DNA of 64,000 nt from VAZQ01 sp963835165 (GCA_963835165.1 CAWIGD010000083.1:7866-71865); one strand, 5' to 3'. Counted from the stretch's first letter, positions 26,996 through 36,222 are shown. The notes: a model not told the origin generated them from the letters alone. Numbers and translations are program-made.

Positions 26996-28312
26996 ATGTC
27001 CTGCGTTCTCGAGATGTTGCGCGCGCGGTGCTGGCCGCGAGTCGCTGCGCTGGCGCTGACGACCATCGGCGTGGCTGCTTGCAGCGGCGACGCGTCTCGA
27101 TTCAACGAGAGCCCGTTCTCGTCCGCTATCACTCCCGAAGCGACCGGTTCGATCGCGCAGGGCGCGCCCACCAGTCGGGTGGAGAGCCGGCCGCTTGCTC
27201 CGCAGCCTGCGCAGTTGTCGGGAACCGCGGGGGCGCCGGGCGGCGGCAAGACTGCGGTCTTGCAAGGGCCGACCCAGGCCCGCGCCAACGCGGCCGTCGC
27301 GCCCGAGGCCGCCCGATCAGTCGTCCGTAAACCCGCCCCAAATGCCAACTGGAGTTGGGATGGCGGCACCGCGGTCACGGTCGCCCCGGGTGAGACCGTC
27401 GATGCCATTGCACGGCGCTACGGCGTGCCCGCGTCCGTCATCCTGCAGGCGAACAACATCGCGTCACCCGCGATCATTTATCCCGGCCAACGACTGGTGA
27501 TTCCGCGCTACACCCAGGCACCGGTTGGCACTGCGGCGGCGCCCGCCAATCGTCCGGCTTCGCCTCCGACTGCATCCGCAGTAGCACCGGCGTCGGTCGC
27601 CGCGGCGACCCCGGCGAGCAATGCCGGCGTCCATGTGGTCGCGGCCGGCGATACGCTGAGCAAGATTGCACGGCGTTACAACAAGCCCGCCAACGAGATT
27701 GCCAAGGCCAACAACATCCAGTCGACGGCCACGCTCAATGTCGGCGACCGTCTCGTGATTCCAGGCGCACAGGCGGCGGTGAAGCCCAACGCTCCCGCGG
27801 TCGGCGCAGCCAAGCCGGCCCCGTCGGCGGCGGTGAAGGAAACCGAGCCCGCGCAGACTGCGGCCGTCATCGCGCCGGTGCCCGACACCCTGGACAAGGA
27901 TGCCACCAAGCTGGCGGAAGGTACCGGCGCACTGCCGAAGTTCCGTTGGCCGGCGAACGGGCGCGTCATCGCGGGCTACGGACCCACGCCCAACGGCCAG
28001 CAGAACGATGGCATCAACATCGCATTGCCGGAAAACACTCCTGTGAAAGCCGCCGAGGACGGCGTCGTGGCCTATGCAGGAAACGAGCTCAAGGGCTACG
28101 GCAACCTCGTCCTGGTGCGCCATCCGAACGGCTACGTCACCGCTTACGCTCACGCCAAGGAACTGCTGGTCAAGCGCGGTGACCAAGTCAAACGCGGACA
28201 GGTGATCGCACGCTCCGGCCAGACCGGTAACGTCAACGCGCCGCAACTTCACTTTGAAATTCGCAAGGGCGCGTCTCCGCTCGACCCGACACGCTTCCTG
28301 AACGGCGCCTGA
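26996..28312 (+). CDS. NlpD-like LysM/LytM lipoprotein
   Basis: The 438-residue protein has a signal peptide ending in a lipobox-like TTIGVAAC, a low-complexity linker, two LysM domains (about residues 122-167 and 210-255) and a C-terminal M23/LytM domain. The LytM zinc ligands are changed: NDGIN stands where active enzymes have HxGxD, and QLHFEIR where they have HLHFE. This matches NlpD/EnvC-type factors that activate division amidases instead of cutting peptidoglycan. ATG 26996 is favoured over GTG 26990 by spacing from ggtagg. Confidence 0.88.
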   Translation: MSCVLEMLRARCWPRVAALALTTIGVAACSGDASRFNESPFSSAITPEATGSIAQGAPTSRVESRPLAPQPAQLSGTAGAPGGGKTAVLQGPTQARANAAVAPEAARSVVRKPAPNANWSWDGGTAVTVAPGETVDAIARRYGVPASVILQANNIASPAIIYPGQRLVIPRYTQAPVGTAAAPANRPASPPTASAVAPASVAAATPASNAGVHVVAAGDTLSKIARRYNKPANEIAKANNIQSTATLNVGDRLVIPGAQAAVKPNAPAVGAAKPAPSAAVKETEPAQTAAVIAPVPDTLDKDATKLAEGTGALPKFRWPANGRVIAGYGPTPNGQQNDGINIALPENTPVKAAEDGVVAYAGNELKGYGNLVLVRHPNGYVTAYAHAKELLVKRGDQVKRGQVIARSGQTGNVNAPQLHFEIRKGASPLDPTRFLNGA

Positions 28313-28353
28313 GCGGAGGACACCGGACGGACCGGGAGAAAGCCACCGCAGAG

Positions 28354-29316
28354 CTACTTGCTCTCCGACTTCGCTGTTGCGCCGTCCGTCAGTCTCACTC
28401 CCAGCCTGCCCGCGAGATCCTGCACGTACTGCCATGCCACGCGCCCCGAGCGTGCGCCGCGGGTGGTGGCCCATTCGAGCGCCTCGGGGTGAACCTTCGC
28501 TTGCGGATGCGCGATGCCGAAATGGGCGACATAGCCGTCGACCATGGCCAAGAATTCGTCCTGGCTGCAGCGGTGGAAGCCGAGCCAGAGTCCGAACCGG
28601 TCCGAGAGCGACACCTTTTCCTCCACCGCCTCGCCGGGATTGATTGCGGTCGAGCGCTCGTTCTCCATCATCTCGCGCGCCATCAGGTGACGGCGGTTCG
28701 ATGTGGCGTAGAACACGACGTTGTCAGGCCGCCCCTCGATGCCGCCTTCGAGCATGGCCTTGAGCGCCTTGTAGCTGGTGTCTTCCGCCTCGAAGGAGAG
28801 GTCGTCGCAGAACACGATGAAGCGGTAGGGCGCTCCCCGTATCAGCGTCATCAGATCGGGCAAGGTTTCGATGTCCTCGCGATGAATCTCGACGAGCTTG
28901 AGCAGGCCATCGCTGTGTCTGCGTCGTCCATGCGCGGCATTGACCGATGCATGCACCGCCTTGACCAGCGATGATTTGCCCATGCCCCGCGCCCCCCACA
29001 GGAGCGCGTTGTTGGCCGGCAGCCCGCGCGCGAAGCGCTCGGTGTTCTCGAGCAGGACATCGCGCATGCGGTCGATGCCTTTGAGCAGCGACATCTCGAC
29101 GCGATTGACTCTTGCGACCGGAACAAGCTGTCGCCGGTCCGGATGCCAGGAGAACGCATCGGCCGCCGCAAAATGAGGGGCCGCCGGCGCGCCGGGCGCA
29201 AGCCTCTCGAGCGCGGCCGCGACGCGCTCCCCTATGCCTTCCGGCCCCGCGGATTGCTTCGATATCCGGGGGTGCCGGGAGGGTTTCGATGCTGATTTCT
29301 TGACGCGTCTGGCCAT
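28354..29316 (-). CDS. DUF815 AAA-type ATPase
   Basis: The 320-residue protein has a Walker A motif, GARGMGKSSLVKA, and a Walker B-like FIVFCDDLSFE about 60 residues later. The arginine/asparagine-rich YATSNRRHLM and the DRFGLWLGFH segments are typical of the DUF815 family. ATG 29316 starts with a basic, low-complexity N-terminus; the open frame extends further but overlaps the likely yajC promoter. The family's cellular role is not established. It converges with the NlpD-like gene and diverges from yajC. Confidence 0.85.
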   Translation of the reverse strand: MARRVKKSASKPSRHPRISKQSAGPEGIGERVAAALERLAPGAPAAPHFAAADAFSWHPDRRQLVPVARVNRVEMSLLKGIDRMRDVLLENTERFARGLPANNALLWGARGMGKSSLVKAVHASVNAAHGRRRHSDGLLKLVEIHREDIETLPDLMTLIRGAPYRFIVFCDDLSFEAEDTSYKALKAMLEGGIEGRPDNVVFYATSNRRHLMAREMMENERSTAINPGEAVEEKVSLSDRFGLWLGFHRCSQDEFLAMVDGYVAHFGIAHPQAKVHPEALEWATTRGARSGRVAWQYVQDLAGRLGVRLTDGATAKSESK

Positions 29317-29518
29317 GGGCTGTGGTCGGTGCGCTGCACCCTTACCGGGGCGGCGGCAAGCCTGCAAGATCGCCGTGCCAAAGGGCCGAATCGGGCGGAT
29401 TCTCAGGGTAAAGCGACATTGCAATTGGTCCTGCGGCCGCTATAGTCCGCGCCGATTTCAAACCCCTGTGGCGGCGCGGGGCGCTTGCGCGCGGAGTGAA
29501 AGCACAAAGGACCGAAGG

Positions 29519-29863
29519 ATGTTTGTGACGCCCGCGTTTGCTCAAGGAAGCCCGTTCGGCGGCGGCGACAGCATGTGGATGCAGTTGCTGCCTTTCGTGC
29601 TGATCTTCGTCATCATGTATTTTCTGATCCTGAGGCCGCAGCAAAAGCGCGCGAAGGAGCATCAGGAACTGGTCAAGAACTTGCGCCGTGGCGATACCGT
29701 CATTACCTCCGGCGGATTGATGGGCAAAGTCACCAAGGTGGTCGACGACGATCAGATCGAGGTCGAAATCGCGGACGGGGTGCGGGTGCGTCAGGTGCGC
29801 TCCATGGTGTCGGGTGTTCGCGCCAAGGGTGAGCCGGTCAAGGACGAGGGTGGGTCGAGTTGA
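29519..29863 (+). CDS. yajC: Sec translocon accessory protein YajC
   Basis: YajC associates with SecDF and the SecYEG channel. ATG 29519 gives a 114-residue protein with the usual single span (LLPFVLIFVIMYFLILRP) followed by the signature QQKRAKEHQ and a soluble domain (GDTVITSGGLMGKVTKV). The longer open frame upstream would add about 95 implausible residues. secD follows after 42 bases. Confidence 0.95.
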   Translation: MFVTPAFAQGSPFGGGDSMWMQLLPFVLIFVIMYFLILRPQQKRAKEHQELVKNLRRGDTVITSGGLMGKVTKVVDDDQIEVEIADGVRVRQVRSMVSGVRAKGEPVKDEGGSS

Positions 29864-29905
29864 TCGCCGGCTTGAGACCAGTCGACGCGTGAACCGGGAC
29901 GATCC

Positions 29906-31513
29906 ATGCTTTATATTTCCAAGTGGAAGGCAGCGGCGATCCTGCTCACGGCATTGATCTGCTGCCTGCTCGCGGTTCCCAACTTTTTCCCGGAAAGCAC
30001 TGTCAAGCGGTGGCCTGAATGGGCGCAACGCCACATCGTGCTCGGCCTCGATCTGCAAGGCGGTTCGCACATCCTGCTTGAGGTCGATGCCAACGACGTG
30101 CGCAGGCAGAAGCTTTTGGCGCTGCAAGATGATGTGCGCAGGGTGCTGCGGGAGGCGCGCATCGGTCTCACCCGCGCGCCCGTGATCCGAGGCAATTCGG
30201 TCGAAGTCATTATCCGCGAGAGCGACCTGCAACAGGGCCTGACAAAACTCAGGGAGTTGTCGCAGCCGCTCAGCGGCTTCCTCGGCAGCAGCGGCCAGCG
30301 CTCTCTCGATGTTGAGAATGTGGGCGGCGGGCTTGTCCGGCTCACCGTCACGGAGCCCGCGCTGCTCGAGCGCGTTCGGCAGGTGGTCGATCAGTCGGTT
30401 GAGATCATCGGCAAACGCGTCAACCAGCTTGGCCTCGTCGAACCATCCATTCAACGCCAGGGTAATGATCGCATCCTGGTCCAGGTGCCGGGTCTCGGAG
30501 ACCCGCAGCAACTGCTCGATATCCTCGGCAAGACGGCCAAGCTGACGTTCCGCCTGGTCGACACATCGATGCCGGTCGAGCAGGCTCTGCAAGGGCGGCC
30601 GCCGCCGGAATCGGACGTTGTCAAGGGCTCGAAGGCCGACAATGAACGGCCCTATCTCCTGGAGAAGCGGGTGATCGTATCGGGTGATGAACTCACCGAT
30701 GCGCAGCCAGGTTTCGACCAGCGGACCAGCGAACCGATCGTGTCGTTCAAGTTCAATACTTCCGGCGCCCGCAAATTCGCGCAGGTCACGCAGGAGAACG
30801 TCGGACGGCCGTTCGCAATCGTGCTCGATGACGAGGTCATTTCGGCGCCCGTCATCCGCGAACCGATCCTGGGGGGAAGCGGCCAGATCTCGGGCAGCTT
30901 CACCGTGGAATCCGCCAACAACCTTGCCATCCTGCTGCGTGCCGGCGCGCTGCCGGCGAAGCTGACGGTGATCGAGCAGCGCGTGGTAGGGGCGGGTCTG
31001 GGCCAGGATTCGATCGAGAAGGGCAAGCACGCGTCCTACTTCGGCGCCGCGCTCGTCGCGGTGTTCATGGTGGTGACTTACGGCCTGTTCGGCGTCTTCG
31101 CCACCGTCGCCGTCGCCGTCAATGTGGGGATGATCTTCGGTATTCTCTCCCTGCTCAATGCAACGCTCACCTTGCCCGGCATTATCGGCATCGTTCTCAC
31201 CATCGGGATTGCGGTCGACAGCAACGTGCTCATCTACGAGCGTATCCGCGAAGAGGTCCGCACCGGCCGCACGCCTATCACTGCCATCGACGCGGGCTTC
31301 AGCCGGGCGCTGGCGACCATCCTGGATTCGAACATCACCACGTTCATCGCCGCCGCGGTGCTGTTCTTCTTCGGCAGCGGCCCGGTGCGCGGCTTCGCCG
31401 TGACCCTCGGCATCGGCATCGTGACGACTGTCTTCACCGCCTTCACATTGACGCGCTTGATCGTGGCCTGGTGGGTGAGGTGGGCACGTCCGCGGCAACT
31501 GGCGATTTCATAG
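29906..31513 (+). CDS. secD: protein translocase subunit SecD
   Basis: SecD, with SecF, uses the proton gradient to pull exported proteins out of SecYEG. The 535-residue protein has an N-terminal span, a large periplasmic part beginning at HIVLGLDLQGGSHILLEVD, the head domain and five C-terminal spans. The conserved span signature LTIGIAVDSNVLIYERIREE contains the proton-relay Asp. The secF start follows after 12 bases. Confidence 0.96.
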   Translation: MLYISKWKAAAILLTALICCLLAVPNFFPESTVKRWPEWAQRHIVLGLDLQGGSHILLEVDANDVRRQKLLALQDDVRRVLREARIGLTRAPVIRGNSVEVIIRESDLQQGLTKLRELSQPLSGFLGSSGQRSLDVENVGGGLVRLTVTEPALLERVRQVVDQSVEIIGKRVNQLGLVEPSIQRQGNDRILVQVPGLGDPQQLLDILGKTAKLTFRLVDTSMPVEQALQGRPPPESDVVKGSKADNERPYLLEKRVIVSGDELTDAQPGFDQRTSEPIVSFKFNTSGARKFAQVTQENVGRPFAIVLDDEVISAPVIREPILGGSGQISGSFTVESANNLAILLRAGALPAKLTVIEQRVVGAGLGQDSIEKGKHASYFGAALVAVFMVVTYGLFGVFATVAVAVNVGMIFGILSLLNATLTLPGIIGIVLTIGIAVDSNVLIYERIREEVRTGRTPITAIDAGFSRALATILDSNITTFIAAAVLFFFGSGPVRGFAVTLGIGIVTTVFTAFTLTRLIVAWWVRWARPRQLAIS

Positions 31514-31525
31514 GCGGGAGCAGAC

Positions 31526-32488
31526 GTGCGTCTTTACCACTCTATCCCGCTGCTGCGGATCGTCCCGGACGACACCAAGTTCGATTTCATGCGCTTTCGG
31601 CGCATCAGCTTCCCAATCTCGGCGCTGCTGTCGATCATCGCGATCGCCCTCTATTTCTTTCACGGGCTCAATTTCGGGATCGACTTTGTCGGCGGTACGC
31701 TGATCGAGATACAGTCCAAGAGCGGGCCGGCCGATCTTGCCAAGATGCGGACGACGCTGAGCGGACTGGGGCTGGGCGACGTACAGCTGCAGGAGTTCGG
31801 CGGACCGACCGACGTGCTCATCCGCGTCGCGCAGCAGCCGGGCGGGGAGCAGGCGCAGACGGCCGCCATCGCCAAGGTCCGCGAAGCGCTGGGCAACGAA
31901 GTGGACTACCGCAAAGTCGAGGTGGTCGGGCCGCGGGTGTCGTCGGAGCTGCTGGCCAAGAGCACGATCGGACTTGGGCTCGCGATCTTTGCGATCCTGA
32001 TCTACCTCTGGTTTCGTTTCGAATGGCAGTTCGCGCTCGGCGCCATGATCGCGAACGTGCACGATCTCGTGCTCACCATCGGTTACATGTCGCTGACGCA
32101 GATCGACTTCGATCTGTCGAGCATCGCGGCGCTGCTCACCATTCTCGGCTACTCCCTCAATGACACAGTGGTGATCTACGATCGCATCCGAGAAATGCTG
32201 CGCCGGTACAAGCGCATGCCCATGCCGGACCTGCTCAACATCTCGGTCAATTCCACGCTGTCCCGCTCCATCATCACCCACGTTACGGTCACGCTCGCGC
32301 TCTTGGCGCTGCTGTTTTTCGGCGGGCACGCCATTCACAGCTTTGTCGCGACCATGATCTTCGGCGTCGTGCTGGTCGGTACCTACACCTCGGTCTTCAT
32401 CGCTGCTCCGATCCTGATCTATCTCGGCGTGGGCACGACACGGATGGAGGCGGAGGGACCGGCGGAGAAGCGGCCGCCGCGGCCATGA
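31526..32488 (+). CDS. secF: protein translocase subunit SecF
   Basis: SecF pairs with SecD in the six-span export motor. The 320-residue protein uses GTG 31526, preceded by ggcgggag. It shows an N-terminal span, then LNFGIDFVGGTLIEI, and the second conserved block LTILGYSLNDTVVIYDRIRE. Order and spacing with yajC and secD are typical of one operon that may also include the next gene. Confidence 0.95.
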   Translation: MRLYHSIPLLRIVPDDTKFDFMRFRRISFPISALLSIIAIALYFFHGLNFGIDFVGGTLIEIQSKSGPADLAKMRTTLSGLGLGDVQLQEFGGPTDVLIRVAQQPGGEQAQTAAIAKVREALGNEVDYRKVEVVGPRVSSELLAKSTIGLGLAIFAILIYLWFRFEWQFALGAMIANVHDLVLTIGYMSLTQIDFDLSSIAALLTILGYSLNDTVVIYDRIREMLRRYKRMPMPDLLNISVNSTLSRSIITHVTVTLALLALLFFGGHAIHSFVATMIFGVVLVGTYTSVFIAAPILIYLGVGTTRMEAEGPAEKRPPRP

Positions 32489-32530
32489 TCGTGGGCGGCG
32501 AGAAACGGGTCGCTCGGGCCGAGCACGCCC

Positions 32531-33382
32531 ATGCAGCAGTCATTCGCCCATTGCGAGGCGCTGGTCCGCGCGGCTGACAGGGACCGCTTCCTGGCCGCTC
32601 TGTTCGCTCCGCGTGAACGGCGCGATGCGCTGTTTGCCCTCTATGCCTTTAACGTGGAGATCGCGCGCGTGCGCGAAGTCGTGCGCGAGCCGGTGGCCGG
32701 CGAGATCCGGCTGCAATGGTGGAGTGACGTGCTCGCCGGCGGGGGCAGGGGAGAGATCGAGGCCCACCCGGTCGCATCCGCCTTGCTCGCGACCATGGCG
32801 CGCTACGGGTTATCGGGGCAACGACTGCAGACGACCATCGCGGCGCGCAGATTTGATCTCTACGACGAGCCGATGGTGGCGCTCGCCGATCTCGAAGGAT
32901 ACGCCGAGGGAGCATCCTCCAGCCTCATTGCCCTTGCCGCGAAAATTCTGAACGGCGCCGGGGAGCCCGATATCGACGCGCTCAGCCGTCACGCCGGACT
33001 TGCTTATGCCTTTGCCGGACTGCTCAAGGCGTTTCCCTTCCATGCCGCGCGCGGTCAGCTCTTCCTGCCGCTTGAATTGCTCGAACGCCACGGAGCCGAT
33101 CGCGAGGACGTCCGGGCCGGGCGAGCGACGCCGCAATTGCGCGCGGCATTGGCGGACTTGCGTGGCAGCGCCCGCCGTCATCTCCGCCGCGCGCAGGAAC
33201 TGGCGGAAACCGCGTCGCCGTCCGAGATGCCGGCGCTGCTGCCGGTCGCGCTGGCGGGACCGACGCTCGCGCTCATGGAACGGCGCGACTACGATCCGTT
33301 CGTGCCGATCGAGATCGCGCCCTGGCGCCGGCAGTGGCTGATCTGGCGCGCGGCGAGGCGGCCAACCCGGATCTTTCGCTAG
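32531..33382 (+). CDS. squalene/phytoene synthase-fold protein, NDUFAF6-like
   Basis: The 283-residue protein has the all-helical squalene/phytoene synthase fold: LFALYAFNVEIARVREVV, then EIRLQWWSDVL, and later LPLELLERHGADREDV. The Asp-rich substrate motifs (DxxxD) of true prenyl synthases are absent: RVREVV stands at the first site, and no second motif appears near LAYAFAGLLKAFP. This pattern matches NDUFAF6-type complex I assembly factors better than an enzyme; that role is an inference. It overlaps the converging kinase gene by four bases. Confidence 0.8.
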   Translation: MQQSFAHCEALVRAADRDRFLAALFAPRERRDALFALYAFNVEIARVREVVREPVAGEIRLQWWSDVLAGGGRGEIEAHPVASALLATMARYGLSGQRLQTTIAARRFDLYDEPMVALADLEGYAEGASSSLIALAAKILNGAGEPDIDALSRHAGLAYAFAGLLKAFPFHAARGQLFLPLELLERHGADREDVRAGRATPQLRAALADLRGSARRHLRRAQELAETASPSEMPALLPVALAGPTLALMERRDYDPFVPIEIAPWRRQWLIWRAARRPTRIFR

Positions 33383-34464
33383 AATGCAAATCGGTCGCGG
33401 AGGTTGCGGCGAGTGGCGACGATGCGGGCAACGATGGCGCGTTCCTGCTCGCTTGCAATCAACGGATCGATCAGATCGACCTGGTTCATGGCGACGAGCT
33501 GTAGGATTTCACTGCGCACCTCGCCGGACGCGCGGCGCGGCAGTTCCTCGATCACCTGCAGGTGCTCGGGCGGCCGGGGGGCTGATTTCGACGCCGCCTT
33601 GGGTAACGTCTCCGCGGCGATGAATTCGCGCAGGCTGTCCTCGGTCAGGCCCAAGCCAGCCTCGACAAAGGCGTAAAGACCGGTCCCGACCCGGCGATCG
33701 GGAAAGGCCACTACCACGGTTTCGCGTACCTGGGGGTGCGCCTTGAGACTGGCTGCGATGCGGGGGGCGTCTTCGACGAGCCGGGTTCCACCGCCCTCGC
33801 GATCGGTGAAGCGCAGCACGTCGCGCGTGAGCCAGTAGTAGACTTTCTTGCCACTCGCCATCCACACACGGGTCAAAAGACTCTTCTTTGAGAGCACGCG
33901 GCGCTCGGCGGGGGTGAGTGCATCGGGCGCATAGCGCCGCTTGTGTTTAAGAAGGTGCCGCAGATCTTCGTAGGCCGCGATACGGAACAGCCAGGTACGG
34001 CGCGAGAAACGGGCAGCAAGCTGGAAATCGGTAAGATAGGCATGGCCGTCACGTCCGCGCAGCCAGTTCTGCTCCTTGGCGAGGTCGTTGTGGCAGATCC
34101 CGGCGCGATGCAACTTGCGCAAAGCGGCTTTGGCAGAGCGAAAGAACCCGGTCTCGCCGTGCGGTTTGGCAATGTGGAGAGGCAATCCGTCGATCCAGCC
34201 GCGCACGAGCGCGTGCCGGGCACTGAACAAGAGCGGTGGTGCAATGCCCAGCCCGCCCGCCGTGGTGAGCGCTCGGCGCTCGCGCCCGAAGAGGTGGTGC
34301 GCCAGGGCGAAACTCCACCACGGGACTTCGTCGATCCGGCGCAGCACTGCATCGACCTCGCCCGCGGGCGTGCCGAAGCGGCCGCGCTCCACCGTCGAGA
34401 GCAGATCGCGCTTGAGCACCACGCCACTCGTCCAGCGGCTCTCGATCTCGCGCGGCAAGGTCAT
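33379..34464 (-). CDS. protein kinase-like domain fused to AMP-binding C-terminal domain
   Basis: Residues 1 to about 235 form a RIO/lipopolysaccharide-kinase-like domain. The catalytic loop reads GICHNDLAKEQNWL and the metal loop YLTDFQLA. Residues from about 255 resemble the small C-terminal domain of acyl-CoA synthetases (RETVVVAFPDRRVGTGLYAF to ELPRRASGEVRSEILQLVA), without the large adenylating domain. The lysine expected in the SGK A10 motif is Glu here, so this part is probably not catalytic. ATG 34464 lies five bases after trmFO, implying co-transcription. The phosphorylated target is unknown. Confidence 0.75.
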   Translation of the reverse strand: MTLPREIESRWTSGVVLKRDLLSTVERGRFGTPAGEVDAVLRRIDEVPWWSFALAHHLFGRERRALTTAGGLGIAPPLLFSARHALVRGWIDGLPLHIAKPHGETGFFRSAKAALRKLHRAGICHNDLAKEQNWLRGRDGHAYLTDFQLAARFSRRTWLFRIAAYEDLRHLLKHKRRYAPDALTPAERRVLSKKSLLTRVWMASGKKVYYWLTRDVLRFTDREGGGTRLVEDAPRIAASLKAHPQVRETVVVAFPDRRVGTGLYAFVEAGLGLTEDSLREFIAAETLPKAASKSAPRPPEHLQVIEELPRRASGEVRSEILQLVAMNQVDLIDPLIASEQERAIVARIVATRRNLRDRFAF

Positions 34465-34469
34465 CTGTT

Positions 34470-35897
34470 CTATTCCGCCGCCACGACGTGAGCGTCGGAG
34501 GCGATCCACCGCTCGAGCTCGGCGAGCGCACGCCGGGTGAGCGCGCGCTTTTTCGCCAGGGTTTTCTCTGTGCCGCGCAACCGTTGCCCATTGTCGCCTT
34601 TCGGCGCGACTGCCAGCGGCGGAAATAGCCCGAAATTGACGTTCATCGGCTGGTAGGAGCGTCCGCCGCCGGCGTCGGGGGACGCGGGTTCCACGTGCCC
34701 GCCGGTGATATGCCCGAGCAGTGCGCCATGCGCCGTGGTCGCCGGCGGCGGCACGAGAAATTGCGACAGTCGTTCCGCTGCCGCGAACCGGCCGGCGAGG
34801 AGCCCTATCGCTGCCGATTCCACGTAACCCTCGCAGCCGGTGATCTGGCCGGCGAAGCGCAGGCGCGGCTCGGCCTTGAGCCGCAATGTACCGTCAAGCA
34901 GCTTGGGTGCGTTGAGAAAGGTATTGCGGTGAAGTCCTCCCAAGCGCGCGAACTCCGCCTTCTCCAGGCCAGGAATGGTGCGGAAGATACGCGCCTGCTC
35001 GCCGTGCTTCAGCTTGGTCTGGAATCCCACCATGTTGAAAAGGGTGCCGAGCCGATTGTCCTGGCGCAGCTGCACCACTGCATACGGCTTTGCGCCTGGT
35101 GCGTGCGGGTTGGTGAGGCCGACCGGCTTCATCGGGCCGTGGCGCAGCGTCTCGCGGCCGCGCTCGGCCATCACCTCGATCGGTAAGCAGCCGTCGAAAT
35201 AGGGCGTCTCCCAATCGTGGAAGGCAACCTTGTCGCCAGCGAGCAAGGTCTCGATAAAGACGTGGTACTGCTCCCGCGTGAGCGGACAATTGATGTAGTC
35301 GGCGCCCGATCCGCCCGGCCCCGCCTTGTCGTAGCGCGACTGCAGCCACGCGATCGACATATCGATGGAGTCGCGGTGGACGATCGGCGCAATGGCATCG
35401 AAGAAGGCGAGAGCGTCCTCGCCCGTGCGTTTGGCGATCGCGTCCGCGAGCGCGGGCGAGGTGAGAGGCCCGGTGGCGATGATTACGCTCTCCCAGTCCG
35501 CGGATGGCAGCCCCGCGACCTCCTGGCGGCGGATATCGATCAACGGATGGGCGGTGAGCGCGGCGGTGACGGCTGCCGCGAACTCGTCGCGGTCGACTGC
35601 CAGCGCTCCCCCGGCCGGGACCTGATTGAGGTCCGCGGTGCGCATGATGAGAGAGCCAAGCCGGCGCATCTCCTCGTGCAACAGACCTATGGCGTTGTGC
35701 TCCTTGTCGTCGGAGCGAAACGAGTTCGAGCAGACCAGTTCGGCGAGCGAGGCGGTCTTGTGAGCCGCAGTGGTGCGCACCGGACGCATTTCGTGCAGCA
35801 CGACCGGGACGCCGAGCGTTGCGACCTGCCAGGCGGCCTCGGAACCGGCCAGGCCGCCGCCCACGACGTGCACTCCTTGAAAGCGTTGGTCACTCAT
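34470..35897 (-). CDS. trmFO: tRNA (uracil(54)-C(5))-methyltransferase, folate-dependent
   Basis: TrmFO makes ribothymidine in the T-loop of tRNA, using methylenetetrahydrofolate and FAD. The 475-residue protein begins with the FAD-binding HVVGGGLAGSEAAWQVA motif and continues with ELVCSNSFRSDDKEHNAIG, whose Cys is conserved, and FAGQITGCEGYVESAAIGL. Length is normal. It is upstream of the kinase-like gene and divergent from a small exported protein. Confidence 0.95.
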   Translation of the reverse strand: MSDQRFQGVHVVGGGLAGSEAAWQVATLGVPVVLHEMRPVRTTAAHKTASLAELVCSNSFRSDDKEHNAIGLLHEEMRRLGSLIMRTADLNQVPAGGALAVDRDEFAAAVTAALTAHPLIDIRRQEVAGLPSADWESVIIATGPLTSPALADAIAKRTGEDALAFFDAIAPIVHRDSIDMSIAWLQSRYDKAGPGGSGADYINCPLTREQYHVFIETLLAGDKVAFHDWETPYFDGCLPIEVMAERGRETLRHGPMKPVGLTNPHAPGAKPYAVVQLRQDNRLGTLFNMVGFQTKLKHGEQARIFRTIPGLEKAEFARLGGLHRNTFLNAPKLLDGTLRLKAEPRLRFAGQITGCEGYVESAAIGLLAGRFAAAERLSQFLVPPPATTAHGALLGHITGGHVEPASPDAGGGRSYQPMNVNFGLFPPLAVAPKGDNGQRLRGTEKTLAKKRALTRRALAELERWIASDAHVVAAE

Positions 35898-35931
35898 GGG
35901 ACAAAATTATGCGTGTCAGAGGGGCGGGACA

Positions 35932-36222
35932 ATGTTTGCGTTTATACAGAATTTACGGCGAGCAGTATCGCTTCCTATTCTGCTGTCGCCTGCGCTGCTG
36001 CTGGTTGCTGCGTCGGCCGTGGCCGGCGGTGCCGACGAGATCGTCTCCACGATCTATACCGAACTTTCCCTCCCGGTCCCTACGACAACCTTGCTCGTGG
36101 TGTGTCAGGGCTTTGATTGCGAATTCCACACCGGGGTCGCATTGAGCGATGCCGACCGCGTCAAGCTGACGGAATTGGTCGCGTCGGGTCGCGGTTCGAC
36201 CGGCTTGTTCAGCCCTCGATGA
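35932..36222 (+). CDS. small exported hypothetical protein, possibly truncated
   Basis: The 96-residue product has a signal peptide (hydrophobic core LPILLSPALLLVAASAVAGG) and then LLVVCQGFDCEFHTGVALSDAD. The two cysteines and the GFxCxxxT spacing resemble the N-terminal part of a longer conserved alphaproteobacterial protein of unknown function. In those, as I recall, the segment after GRGS continues for another 100 residues. Here the frame stops a few codons after it. Truncation is therefore suspected. ATG 35932 is preferred because the upstream ATG overlaps trmFO. Confidence 0.55.
   Translation: MFAFIQNLRRAVSLPILLSPALLLVAASAVAGGADEIVSTIYTELSLPVPTTTLLVVCQGFDCEFHTGVALSDADRVKLTELVASGRGSTGLFSPR

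Noticed and set aside
29342..31498. A 718-codon open frame on the minus strand opposite yajC and secD
   Set aside because: It is rich in Arg, His, Asp and Gln without any family motif, and the opposite strand has clear yajC and secD. GC-rich codon use leaves the antisense frame open.
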